This document shows positions 9,149 through 16,739 of a stretch of 64,000 bases of DNA, piece after piece. The notes beneath the pieces were generated by a model that was given only the letters and a program-made list of their open reading frames with translations, had not been told where the DNA came from and ran no database searches. The stretch is from NCBI RefSeq assembly GCF_004765795.1, contig NZ_SBIV01000006.1:62001-126000 (forward strand), given 5' to 3'. The DNA comes from Halorussus marinus (GTDB lineage: Archaea; Halobacteriota; Halobacteria; Halobacteriales; Haladaptataceae). A program made the position numbers and the translations under genes. The stretch's first letter is position 1; every line of letters begins with the position of its first letter.

Positions 9149-11212
9149 TCAGTCCTCCATCTCCGCGCGGGCGACCTCGGCGCCGGCGAACTCCAGCACC
9201 TCCTTGGCCCCCTCCCGCGAGTACCCCTGGTCGATCAGGGCGTCTATCCAGGCGTTCTGTTCGTCGTCGTCCATCTCGTTGGCCGACACCAGCGCCGAGA
9301 AGTTGATGTTGTGCTTCTTGTCCTCCCAGAGCTTGCGTTCGAGGGCGCGGCGCAGTCGGTCGTTGTCCTGGGGGTCGAACGGCGACCCCTCGCGTGCGCG
9401 CCGGGAGACCCAGTTGCTCACTTCCTGGCGGAAGTCGTTCTTGCGGTCGCGGGGGATGTCGAGCTTCTCCTCGACCGCCCGGAGGAAGCTCTCGTCGGGC
9501 TCTTGCTCGCGGCCGGTGAGCTCGTCTTCGACGGTGTCGTCGTCGATGTACGCCATGACGTGGTCCATGTACTTCTCGCCCTGGCGCTGGATCTCCTCGA
9601 TGTCGTAGGCCAGCGCGTGACGGACGTCCTCGATGGCCCGGTCCTTGTACTCCTCGCGGACCATCTCGAGGTAGCGGTAGTACGTCTGGAAGTTCTCCTC
9701 GGGGATCGAGCCGTGGTTCTCGAGGTTCTCCTCGAAGTGGTTGAACACCGACAGCGGGCTCAGAAAGCCCTTCTCGCGGTGGGTGGAGTTCATGATGGCC
9801 TCGGCGATCTCGTCGCCGATGAACCGGGCCGAGACGCCCTCCATCCCCTCGCCGATGTCGGCGCTCTCCTCGCCCTCCTCGCGGAGCTTCTTCACGTCGA
9901 CCTCGTCGCTCTCCTCGCTCTCGCCGTTGTACGCTTTGGTCTTCTGGAGTAAGTCGACCGTCTCGGAGTCTGGCTCCTCGACGCGGGTGAGCACGCCGAA
10001 CAGCCCGGCCATCTCCAAGGTGTGGGGCTCGATGTGGACGTCGGGCACGTCGGCGTTGCCAAGCATCTTCCGGTAGATGTTGGCCTCCTCCTCGAACTCC
10101 AGGACGTACGGGAAGTCGATCCGCTTGGTGCGGTCGTTGAACGCCTCCATCTTCTCGTCGCCTTTCTTGTCGCGGTACTCGGGCATGTTCGTCCGGCCGA
10201 CGATCACCTGATCGATGTCGATCCGGGGGTTGTTCTTGGGTTTGATCGTCTGCTCTTGGGTCGCGTGGAGGAAGTCGTAGAGGAACTCCCGCTGGAGCTT
10301 CAACAGTTCCTCGCCGCTGAAGATGCCGCGGTTGGCGTTACAGAACGCCCCCGAGTAGTCGAACGCCCGGGGGTCGGACTCGCCGTAGATGGCGATCTTG
10401 CTGTAGTTGACGTCGCCGGTCAGCTCGGTCTCGTCCTGATTTTTCTTGTCTTTGGGCTCGAACGTCTCGACCGCCTGTCGTTTGTTCTCGTCGGCGGTCA
10501 GCCGGATCACCTCGACGTGGTTCTCGAGCACCTGCTGGATGTCGTCGTCGTAGTGGGCGAGCAACTCGTCCATGTAGAACGCCGAGGCGGGGTCGAGCGA
10601 CTGCTCGTTCTGGATGGTGTAGGGCGCATCGAGGTTCTCGTTGAGGTCCTCGACCACCCGCTGGCGCTGTTCGACCGGGAGGAGCACGAGCGGGTCTTGG
10701 TTCATCGGCGACCGGACCACGTCGTCGGCGGGGTCCTGATCGTGGATCACGTCACAGAGGTTGGTCCACCGGTAGGTGTACATCCGGCCCTCCTCGCGGA
10801 GGGTGTAGTCCTCGAAGTAGGTCCGGACCTGTCGGTCGAAGTCGGACTTCCCGGAGCCGACCGGGCCGAGCAGGAGCTTGATGCGCTTTTCGGGACCGAG
10901 CCCGCGTGCGCCCGACTTGACCTTGTTGACGAACTCGTGGATGGCGCGGTGGATCTCGTGGCCGTAGAAGGTGTTCTCGCCGTCGTGGAGGGGGTCCTCC
11001 GAGGCGAGCAGGTACTCGACCACGCCGGCCTCCTCGTCGTACTCGGTGCCGTAGTAGTCGAACATGTCCGCGACCCGCTGGTGGGCGTTGCGGGCGACTT
11101 TCGGGTCGGCGTACACCTCTTCGAGGTACCAGTCGAACGACTTGGTCTCGCGGAGGTCTTCGGGCATCGATTCCTGGTATCGCTGGCTGAGTTCTTCCAG
11201 TGTTTCCGTCAT
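9149..11212 (-). CDS. prkA: PrkA family serine protein kinase
   Basis: A 687-residue PrkA (YeaG) family protein, first gene of the operon. Domains in order: N-terminal AAA domain with Walker A at K122 ([13 protein letters not shown]), [11 protein letters not shown] near the Walker B region, then the C-terminal PrkA kinase region with [25 protein letters not shown] and DFRQEVSNW. Length matches bacterial PrkA (about 640-690). The ATG at 11212 follows a leader containing two inverted repeats. Established knowledge links PrkA/YeaG to starvation and stress signalling; here it is co-transcribed with a paralogue, DUF444 and SpoVR. Confidence 0.93.
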   Translation of the reverse strand: MTETLEELSQRYQESMPEDLRETKSFDWYLEEVYADPKVARNAHQRVADMFDYYGTEYDEEAGVVEYLLASEDPLHDGENTFYGHEIHRAIHEFVNKVKSGARGLGPEKRIKLLLGPVGSGKSDFDRQVRTYFEDYTLREEGRMYTYRWTNLCDVIHDQDPADDVVRSPMNQDPLVLLPVEQRQRVVEDLNENLDAPYTIQNEQSLDPASAFYMDELLAHYDDDIQQVLENHVEVIRLTADENKRQAVETFEPKDKKNQDETELTGDVNYSKIAIYGESDPRAFDYSGAFCNANRGIFSGEELLKLQREFLYDFLHATQEQTIKPKNNPRIDIDQVIVGRTNMPEYRDKKGDEKMEAFNDRTKRIDFPYVLEFEEEANIYRKMLGNADVPDVHIEPHTLEMAGLFGVLTRVEEPDSETVDLLQKTKAYNGESEESDEVDVKKLREEGEESADIGEGMEGVSARFIGDEIAEAIMNSTHREKGFLSPLSVFNHFEENLENHGSIPEENFQTYYRYLEMVREEYKDRAIEDVRHALAYDIEEIQRQGEKYMDHVMAYIDDDTVEDELTGREQEPDESFLRAVEEKLDIPRDRKNDFRQEVSNWVSRRAREGSPFDPQDNDRLRRALERKLWEDKKHNINFSALVSANEMDDDEQNAWIDALIDQGYSREGAKEVLEFAGAEVARAEMED

Positions 11213-11251
11213 TGTATCACGTTTTGTTCGGTGGGAGAGGCGAGAGAGAAG

Positions 11252-11297
11252 CGACCGACTGCGCTTCGGTCGGAGTATGTGGTAGGCACACGCCTAC
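11252..11297 (-). promoter_or_regulatory. Two inverted repeats in the prkA operon leader
   Basis: GTAGGC-ACAC-GCCTAC (11282-11297) is a perfect 6-bp inverted repeat with a 4-base spacer. Nearer the gene, CGACCGA (11252-11258) pairs with TCGGTCG (11266-11272) around a 7-base loop. They lie 40-85 nt upstream of the prkA ATG. A TATA-like cttagtagg overlaps the distal repeat, so the distal repeat may be an operator and the proximal one a hairpin in the mRNA leader. Function is inference. Confidence 0.35.
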
Positions 11298-11576
11298 TAA
11301 GCTCTGGCGGCCCGCTCGGGCCGCGTTCGTGCGCCCAGATGGACGGCCCGCTCCAGTCGGCGTCGTGAGCGTGCGCGCCGTCCCGCGAGAGTCCGGGCCG
11401 ATCCCGTGCTGGCAGTTCATGTGCGTGCCATCCCCACACCCCTCTCACGGCGGCCGGGCGTCGGAGGGCGACTGAATCGAGCGAACGTGAAGGGGGATTG
11501 TGTGCTACCGTGTACCGCGTGGATCGATACCACCGATACTATTTAATGGATGGGGCGAGAGAACATATAACTGTTG

Positions 11577-11598
11577 CCTCTAAACGAGACTGTAGAGG
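11577..11598. other. Short hairpin in an AT-rich island
   Basis: CCTCTA (11577-11582) pairs perfectly with TAGAGG (11593-11598) around a 10-base loop, inside a roughly 100-base AT-rich segment that contrasts with surrounding GC-rich DNA. TATA-like sequences lie about 30 bases upstream (tatttaatgg). This could be part of a small RNA, but the evidence is only symmetry and composition. Confidence 0.2.
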
Positions 11599-11755
11599 GT
11601 TAATTCAAGCAGTAGATAAAAGAAGAACTAGCGTGTGTCGTCGGCGTCGCTCGCGCGCGCCGTCGGGCTCGGAGCCGTGGCGATTCTCCCGTTTAAGTAC
11701 GGGCCGCTCCCGGGCGACCGCCAACGACTTACCGACTTGCACCCAACGACTCGCC

Positions 11756-12148
11756 ATGACCGACGACGAGTTGCCCGAGGGGTGGACCGTCTGGAACGAC
11801 GAGCCCGGCGGGCGGCGGATCCTCGCCTACCGGCCCGACGTGTTCGACGCCGAGCGGTTCCCGGCGGCCTGCCTCCCCACGCTGTACGTCGCGGCGGGCG
11901 CCCCGAACCGCCCGCCGGGGGAAGCCGAGGTCGGCTCGACCGACGTCTGGCGCGTCCAGTTCTTCCTCGAACCCGACGTGGAACTCACGAGTGCCCGGAC
12001 GTACGACTCCCGAGCGGACGCCCGGGCGGCCGCTCGCGAACTGGCCGCCGCGTTCGCCGCCGGCGAGCTCGACTACCGCGGCGCCTACCAACTGCCTCGC
12101 GAGGCGTACCTCGACCGACTCGACGAGCTCACGGGACGGGAGCCTTAA
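11756..12148 (+). CDS. DUF5820-like haloarchaeal protein
   Basis: A 130-residue protein of unknown function, seemingly the haloarchaeal DUF5820 family (recognised from memory, not searched). It opens with LPEGWTVWNDEPGGRRILAYRPDVFD, contains AACLPTLYV and ends YLDRLDEL. It is soluble and acidic with no signal peptide. The longer open frame back to 11498 is rejected because its N-terminal part is Arg/Ser-rich; ATG 11756 follows a TATA-like GTTTAAGTA at 11691-11699, which predicts a leader of about 34 nt. It precedes the UPF0179 gene by 25 bp and may be co-transcribed with it. Confidence 0.75.
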   Translation: MTDDELPEGWTVWNDEPGGRRILAYRPDVFDAERFPAACLPTLYVAAGAPNRPPGEAEVGSTDVWRVQFFLEPDVELTSARTYDSRADARAAARELAAAFAAGELDYRGAYQLPREAYLDRLDELTGREP

Positions 12149-12173
12149 CCGCCCGGCCTTCGTACCCACGCTC

Positions 12174-12626
12174 ATGTCGTCCATCACGCTCGTCGGGACT
12201 CGCCTCGCCGAGCCCGACCGGGAGTTCGTCTACCGCGGGGAGTCGACGGCCTGCGAGGGCTGTCCGTACCGGAGCCAGTGTCTCAACCTCTCGGAGGGCG
12301 TCCGCTATCGGATCACCGACGTCCGGGAGGGCGCCCAGACGCTCGACTGTGCCGTCCACGACGCCGGCGTCACCGCGGTCGAAGTCGAGCCCGTCGGGAT
12401 GAAGGCAAACGTCCCCTCGAAGAACGCCTACGCCGGGAGCAAGGCCGAACTCGCCGGCCCCTGTCCCCACACCGACTGTCCGAGCCACGAGTACTGCGAG
12501 CCCGTGGGCGCGGCGTTCGACGAGGAGTACCAGATCGCCGAGAAGCTCGGCGATCCGCCCCACGACTACTGCATGCTGGACCGCGAGCTGACGCTTGTGG
12601 AGTTCGCGCCGAAAAGCGACAGTTAG
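12174..12626 (+). CDS. UPF0179 family protein
   Basis: A 150-residue archaeal UPF0179 protein. It begins ITLVGTRLAEPDREFVYRG and carries a Cys-rich pattern: CEGCPYRSQC, then a single Cys (LDCAV), then CPHTDCPSHEYC and YCMLD, suggesting a bound zinc or iron-sulphur cluster. Function is unknown. A Cys-rich N-terminal cluster is typical of the family. It lies 25 bp downstream of the DUF5820-like gene on the same strand and overlaps the convergent agmatinase gene by 4 bp at its 3' end. Confidence 0.88.
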   Translation: MSSITLVGTRLAEPDREFVYRGESTACEGCPYRSQCLNLSEGVRYRITDVREGAQTLDCAVHDAGVTAVEVEPVGMKANVPSKNAYAGSKAELAGPCPHTDCPSHEYCEPVGAAFDEEYQIAEKLGDPPHDYCMLDRELTLVEFAPKSDS

Positions 12627-13429
12627 TCCGGGCTCGCGGCGCTGGCGTAGACGAACTCCCGGAGGAGCTTGCCCGCCAGCGCCGCGGCCTGCCCGTCGTC
12701 GCGGTCGTTGACCTCCACGACGTCGAAGCCGTCGGCCAGCGGCGCGACCGACCGCACCACCCCGCGCATCTCTCGGGGCGCGAGCCCGAACGGCTCGGTC
12801 GTCCCGGTCCCGGGTGCGAACCCGGGGTCGGCCGCGTCGATGTCGACGCTGAGATACACCGACTCCCCCTCGAAGTCGGGCGTCCAGTCGGCGACCGCCT
12901 CGGGTTCGACGACGGTCACGTCGGGCTCGCTCGCCCGGTCGTACTCGGCTTCGCTCCCGGTCCGGGCGCCCAGAATCACCGCCTCATCGGCGACCGCGAG
13001 CGCGCGGCGGGTCGCGGTCGCGTGGCTGAGCTCGTTGCCGTCGTACTCCTCGCGGAGGTCGAGATGGGCGTCGAGACAGACGAAGACGTCGGGGTCGACC
13101 GCCCGCACGCCCGCGACCGAGACGGTGTGTTCGCCCCCGAGCAGAACGGGGACGGCGCCGTCTCGGACCGCGTCGGTCGCGACCCCGCCGAGGTACTCCA
13201 GATACTCGGCGGCGTCGTCCCACGCGCGGACGTCGCCGTGGTCGTGGACTGCGAGATCCGAGAAGTGTCGGTCGGTTCTGGCGTCGTAGTCGTCGAAGGC
13301 CCGGGCGTACTTGCGGATCCGATCGGGGCCGAACCGCGTCCCGGGCTGGAACGTGGTCGAGACGTCGAGAGGCGCGCCCACGACCACGTAGTCGGCTCGA
13401 TCGCGGTCGGCGGACGCGCCGGGGAACAT
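12623..13429 (-). CDS. speB: Agmatinase/ureohydrolase family protein (aIF5A modification)
   Basis: A 268-residue ureohydrolase with manganese-binding motifs: LLGGEHTVSVAG, CLDAHLDLR and SVDIDAADPGF. It hydrolyses agmatine-type guanidines. Its ATG directly abuts the stop of the aIF5A gene (0 bp gap), so the two form an operon. In Haloferax the neighbour of aIF5A is an agmatinase-like enzyme that converts an agmatine-modified lysine intermediate to deoxyhypusine; the same arrangement here supports that role rather than polyamine synthesis. The 3' end overlaps the convergent UPF0179 gene by 4 bp. Confidence 0.9.
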   Translation of the reverse strand: MFPGASADRDRADYVVVGAPLDVSTTFQPGTRFGPDRIRKYARAFDDYDARTDRHFSDLAVHDHGDVRAWDDAAEYLEYLGGVATDAVRDGAVPVLLGGEHTVSVAGVRAVDPDVFVCLDAHLDLREEYDGNELSHATATRRALAVADEAVILGARTGSEAEYDRASEPDVTVVEPEAVADWTPDFEGESVYLSVDIDAADPGFAPGTGTTEPFGLAPREMRGVVRSVAPLADGFDVVEVNDRDDGQAAALAGKLLREFVYASAASPD

Positions 13430-13810
13430 CTACTCGAGGATCTTGCGCTGCTCGTCCATCTCGAGGTACTCGATCTCGTCGTCGGGCGAGAGGTCGACGT
13501 CCGAGGGGGTCTTGATGGTGATGGTCTCGTACGTTTCGAGGTCCATGACCTGTGCGATCTCGTCGCTCTCGACCGCGACGACCTGCCCCTGTTTGCGGTG
13601 GATGATGGGGACCCAGATCTTCGCGTCGACGGGCTGAGAGAGGCTTCGCTTCTTACCGTCGAAGACGCCTTCGGCGTCGATCCGGGCCTTCGCGCTACCG
13701 TGCTTGCCCGGCTTTGCGGTGCTGTAGGAGTTGATCTCGCACGCCGCGTCCTCGATCATCACGTAGTTGCCTTCCTGGAGGTCCCGCACTTCCTTCTGCT
13801 CTCTTGCCAT
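13430..13810 (-). CDS. eif5A: Translation initiation factor aIF5A
   Basis: A 126-residue aIF5A, which helps ribosomes through difficult peptide bonds. The hypusination loop is [12 protein letters not shown], with K36 the modified lysine; the C-terminal OB-fold part ([20 protein letters not shown]) follows. Length is slightly shorter than bacterial EF-P and typical for archaea. A clear TATA box (GTTTATA on the minus strand, 13835-13841) lies 25-31 nt upstream of the ATG, so the mRNA is probably leaderless. It is first gene of a two-gene unit with the agmatinase. Confidence 0.96.
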   Translation of the reverse strand: MAREQKEVRDLQEGNYVMIEDAACEINSYSTAKPGKHGSAKARIDAEGVFDGKKRSLSQPVDAKIWVPIIHRKQGQVVAVESDEIAQVMDLETYETITIKTPSDVDLSPDDEIEYLEMDEQRKILE

Positions 13811-13834
13811 ACCGCCGGATAGCGTTCGCGGGGG

Positions 13835-13841
13835 TATAAAC
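13835..13841 (-). promoter_or_regulatory. TATA box of the aIF5A-agmatinase operon
   Basis: TATAAAC on the plus strand reads GTTTATA on the minus strand, 25-31 nt upstream of the aIF5A ATG at 13810. This spacing is that of a haloarchaeal promoter with a leaderless transcript. Confidence 0.65.
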
Positions 13842-13954
13842 GGTTTGGAATGCGGTTCGGGCGCGTACGGGTGCCACGGGGCGCGGTACGGCCGTCGAGA
13901 GAACCGGGATGGGTCGCGTCGGGGACCTCGGGGAGGGCGTCGAGAGAATGAGAA

Positions 13955-14224
13955 TCAGTCGCGGCGGTAGTCGTGGCCGGCGAGGAGCGCGAGCGCGTGG
14001 ACCGCGACCAGCACCGCGAGCGTCGACCGACCGCTCGGGACCGCGCCCGAGAGCACCGGGACGTACGCCAGCGGGAGCGCGACCGCCGACCAGAACCCGA
14101 CGAACTCGAACGGGGCCGCGATCGACCCGAGCGCGTCGGCCGGCGACGCCGGCAGATCGACCGCCGAATCGTCCGGTAGATCGGGGAACTGTTCGCCGTC
14201 GAGGGTGGAGGGAGCGTTGGACAT
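13955..14224 (-). CDS. Small membrane protein of unknown function
   Basis: An 89-residue protein that I do not recognise. The first 30 residues are acidic (GEQFPDLPDDSAVDLP); two hydrophobic segments follow (about 36-58 and 66-82: FVGFWSAVALPLAYVPVL and STLAVLVAVHALALLAG), ending in GHDYRRD. I chose ATG 14224 rather than 14266 because a TATA-like TTATATG (14264-14270, minus strand) lies within the longer version. Three direct repeats (14325-14389) lie upstream of this promoter. No partner gene is adjacent. Confidence 0.6.
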   Translation of the reverse strand: MSNAPSTLDGEQFPDLPDDSAVDLPASPADALGSIAAPFEFVGFWSAVALPLAYVPVLSGAVPSGRSTLAVLVAVHALALLAGHDYRRD

Positions 14225-14324
14225 CGTGGGGAACCTCTTACTCGTCCCGTGGAGCGCCACCGTCATATAAGGGGCCGAGCCTTCGTGGAGATTCGCGTGA
14301 TTTCGCGCTCAGGCGTCGAGTTCC

Positions 14325-14389
14325 GACGTTTTACGACGCGGTCGACGACGTTTTACGACGGTTTTAGAAGCGCCGAGACGTTTTACGAT
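14325..14389. repeat. Three direct repeats GACGTTTTACGA[C/T]
   Basis: Copies at 14325-14337, 14347-14359 and 14377-14389; the first two are identical over 13 bases and the third differs only in the last base. Start-to-start spacing is 22 and 30 bases. They lie in the 289-bp gap between the small membrane protein and the 3' end of the aminotransferase gene, 55-125 bp upstream of the former's TATA-like box. They could be binding sites of a regulator. Confidence 0.6.
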
Positions 14390-14513
14390 CCGTTCTCGTG
14401 GCGTCCCGATGTTTTCGACGGGCGGGGCGACTGCGGCGGCTTCGGTCGCCCGATCCGGCCATCTGACCCGGGGTGCGGTCGGGTCGCCGGGGCCCGCGCG
14501 CTCGGCCCGCGGT

Positions 14514-15587
14514 TCAGGCGCGGTGGCGCTCGATGCAGTCGCCGACCCGCGCCAGCCCCTCCTCCAGTTCGTCGGTCGGCAGGCCGAACCCGATCCGGAA
14601 GTAGTCGTCGTACCCGAACATCGACCCGGGCGCGAGCACGACGCTCTCCTCCTCGACGACCGTCCGACAGAACGCCTCGCTGTCGTCGAACCCGTCTGGA
14701 ACCGAGACGAAGCCGTTGACGCCGACGGGGTCGTGCCACGAGAGGCCGTGGTCCTCGACGAACGCCCGGACCCGGTCGCGGTGGTCGGCCGCGAGTTCTC
14801 GGTTCTCGGTCAGGATCTCGTCTTCGTCCGCACCGAGCGCCTGCCGAGCGACGTGCTGGCCCACGATGCCCGGCGAGATCGTGGTGTAGTCTTTCCACTG
14901 GAGCGCGCCCTCGATCACGTCCTCGGGCCCGGCGATCCATCCGAACCGGAGGCCGGCGAGCCCGTAGGCCTTCGTCAGGCTCGTCGTGCTGATCCCGTGC
15001 TCGCCCAGCGACGCGACCGGCGGGAGCGGCTCCGCCGCGAGCAGTCGGTACACCTCGTCGCACAGCAGGTAGGCGTCGGCGTCCGCCGCGAGGTCGTAGA
15101 TCGCTTCGACCTTCTCTTGGGAGTGGTACCGTCCGGTCGGGTTGTTCGGGTTGTTGAGGACCACGATCTCGGTCTCCGGGCGGATCGCGTCGGCGACCGC
15201 GTCGACGTCGAGTTCCCACTCTGGGGGTTCGAGCGAGACTCGCGTCACCGATCCGACCGCCTCGGGGACGGCGTGGAGCGCCTGATAGGTCGGCGTGACG
15301 ACGACCGCGTGGCTGTCCTCGTCCATCAGCGACGTGAACGCGAGGAAGTTGGCCTCCTGCGTGCCGCAGGTGAACGCGACCTCCTCGGCGCTCCGGTCGT
15401 AGCGCTCGCCGACTTCCGCTCGGAACTCCGGATCGCCGTTCGTCGGGATGACGTACCCGAGCGTTCCGGGATCGAGGTCGAACCGGCTCGCGTCGAGGCT
15501 CCGGATGCCGCTCTCGGCGAGCATGATGTCGGCGTCGTGTTCGTACTTGTCGAACCACCGTTCGAGCCCGAATTCGGCGACGTTCAT
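14514..15587 (-). CDS. Pyridoxal-phosphate aminotransferase, class I/II
   Basis: A 357-residue fold-type I aminotransferase. Motifs: NNPNNPTGRYH, LCDEVYR and the Schiff-base lysine K206 in SLTKAYGLAGLRFGW, with the C-terminal Arg in FRIGFG. The N-terminus (VAEFGLERWFDKYEHDADIML) resembles archaeal class I enzymes with broad amino-acid specificity; the substrate cannot be decided. Length is about 30-40 residues shorter than bacterial AspC, as usual for this branch. A TATA-like AGCTTTACGC lies about 28 nt upstream of the ATG, so it is probably leaderless and monocistronic. Confidence 0.9.
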   Translation of the reverse strand: MNVAEFGLERWFDKYEHDADIMLAESGIRSLDASRFDLDPGTLGYVIPTNGDPEFRAEVGERYDRSAEEVAFTCGTQEANFLAFTSLMDEDSHAVVVTPTYQALHAVPEAVGSVTRVSLEPPEWELDVDAVADAIRPETEIVVLNNPNNPTGRYHSQEKVEAIYDLAADADAYLLCDEVYRLLAAEPLPPVASLGEHGISTTSLTKAYGLAGLRFGWIAGPEDVIEGALQWKDYTTISPGIVGQHVARQALGADEDEILTENRELAADHRDRVRAFVEDHGLSWHDPVGVNGFVSVPDGFDDSEAFCRTVVEEESVVLAPGSMFGYDDYFRIGFGLPTDELEEGLARVGDCIERHRA

Positions 15588-15778
15588 ACCGGTAGATTGG
15601 CGGCCGAGAGCGTAAAGCTACGGGAAGGGGTAGTCTCGACGCCAGTCGTCTCCGCTTGGCCGGGCGTGAGCCAGAACGCTATCGCGTCCGGCGTCTCGCG
15701 GGTCGGCCTCCGGTCGAGTCGACCCGCACCGCCTCGTCGCTTCGCGAGGGCTCGCTGTCCGACGTCCGACCGCCGGGA

Positions 15779-16669
15779 TCACACCGCCAGTAGGGGCACC
15801 ATCGCCGCGGCGCCCGCGAGCGCGCCGACGAGGAGTTCGCGTCGGCCCTCGCCCGGCAGGTCCGCGCCGGTTTCGAGCGCCTCGGGCACGAACTCGGTGA
15901 CGACCAGATACACCATCGCGCCGGCCGCGAACCCGAAGCCGAACGGGAGAAACTCTTGGGCCCACCGGACGAACGCGAACGCGATCACCGCGCCGATCGG
16001 CTGGGGGAGACTGGAGAAGACCGCCGCCCCGACCATCCGCCAGTTCGAGAGCCCCATCGCTCGCATCGGAATGGAGATCGCCAGCCCCTCCGGGACGTTG
16101 TGGATGGAGATGGCGACGGTCATAAACACCGCGAGCACCGGGACCGAGAAGCCGAGCACTCCCACGCCGCCCTCCAGTCCCAGTTCTGCGAACGACACCC
16201 CGACCGCGACCCCCTCGGGGAAGCTGTGGACGGTCAGGATGCCGAGGATGAGCACGAGCTTCTTGAGGTCGCCCTCGGCGAACGCTTCGACCTCCAGCGC
16301 GTGCTCGTCGTGTGCGTGCTCCGGGTCGACGCCCGCGTTCGACTCGTCTGTCTCCTCGGGGTGGTCGTCGGTCCGACCGCTCACGTCGATCCGGTCGAGC
16401 AGCCAGTCGGAGACCTCGACGAGCACCACCCCGACGAGCAGGCCGGCGACCATCAGCGTGGGCAGTCCCTCCGAGTACGCCAGCCCCTCGTTGACGAGGC
16501 CGAACAGCGACGCAGAGACCATGATGCCCGAGGCGACGCCCCAGAGCGCGACGTTCCAGCGGTCGCTGAAGTCGTCGACCACGAAGAACGGGAGCGCGCC
16601 GAGACCGGTCGCGAGCGCGGTCATCAGCCCGGCGACGAACACGAGCACGAGGTTCTCGACGAGTCCCAT
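15779..16669 (-). CDS. ZIP family divalent metal transporter
   Basis: A 296-residue membrane protein of the ZIP/ZupT-GufA family that imports zinc or related divalent metals. About eight hydrophobic segments are visible. The two metal-site signatures are HSFPEGVAVG and HNVPEGLAIS; between the early helices lies a His/Glu-rich loop (HPEETDESNAGVDPEHAHDEH is part of it) as in other ZIP proteins. The ATG at 16669 is followed upstream by an AT-rich stretch with a possible metalloregulator site (16715-16736). No other transporter gene is adjacent. Confidence 0.93.
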   Translation of the reverse strand: MGLVENLVLVFVAGLMTALATGLGALPFFVVDDFSDRWNVALWGVASGIMVSASLFGLVNEGLAYSEGLPTLMVAGLLVGVVLVEVSDWLLDRIDVSGRTDDHPEETDESNAGVDPEHAHDEHALEVEAFAEGDLKKLVLILGILTVHSFPEGVAVGVSFAELGLEGGVGVLGFSVPVLAVFMTVAISIHNVPEGLAISIPMRAMGLSNWRMVGAAVFSSLPQPIGAVIAFAFVRWAQEFLPFGFGFAAGAMVYLVVTEFVPEALETGADLPGEGRRELLVGALAGAAAMVPLLAV

Positions 16670-16705
16670 GGTCGAACCGAGTCGCCGCCCGGTGAAAAGA
16701 TTTCT

Positions 16706-16736
16706 GATAAACGGAAAATATTTTTGGCTATCCTAA
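16706..16736 (-). promoter_or_regulatory. AT-rich palindromic region upstream of the ZIP gene
   Basis: AAAATATTTT (16715-16724) is a 10-bp palindrome, with GATA at 16706-16709 and TATC at 16729-16732 nearly symmetric around it. The adjacent minus-strand sequence TTTAGGATAGCCAAAA resembles one half of a DtxR/MntR-type box (TTAGG-TAG). It is 40-70 nt upstream of a metal transporter start, so a metal-responsive repressor site is plausible but unproven. Confidence 0.3.
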
Positions 16737-16739
16737 ACC

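Larger units (their letters stand above)
11213..11755. other. 543-bp gene-free region between the prkA operon and the DUF5820-like gene
   Basis: Divergent upstream region. Left part: two inverted repeats preceding prkA. Right part: an AT-rich island at about 11535-11640 (tatttaatgg, gaacatataac, gttaattcaagc) containing a 6-bp hairpin, then a TATA-like GTTTAAGTA (11691-11699) for the rightward gene. ORFs drawn through it begin at weak starts and are Arg/Ser-rich, so I do not call a gene. The island could be a promoter of a small RNA or a relic of transferred DNA. Confidence 0.5.

Noticed and set aside
11577-11610. Sequence with a T-arm-like ggttaattcaagc
   Set aside because: Lacks a matching acceptor and anticodon stem; not a tRNA.
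11498-11755. N-terminal extension of the DUF5820-like protein from 11498
   Set aside because: Arg/Ser-rich, no family resemblance, and a TATA-like box lies inside it.
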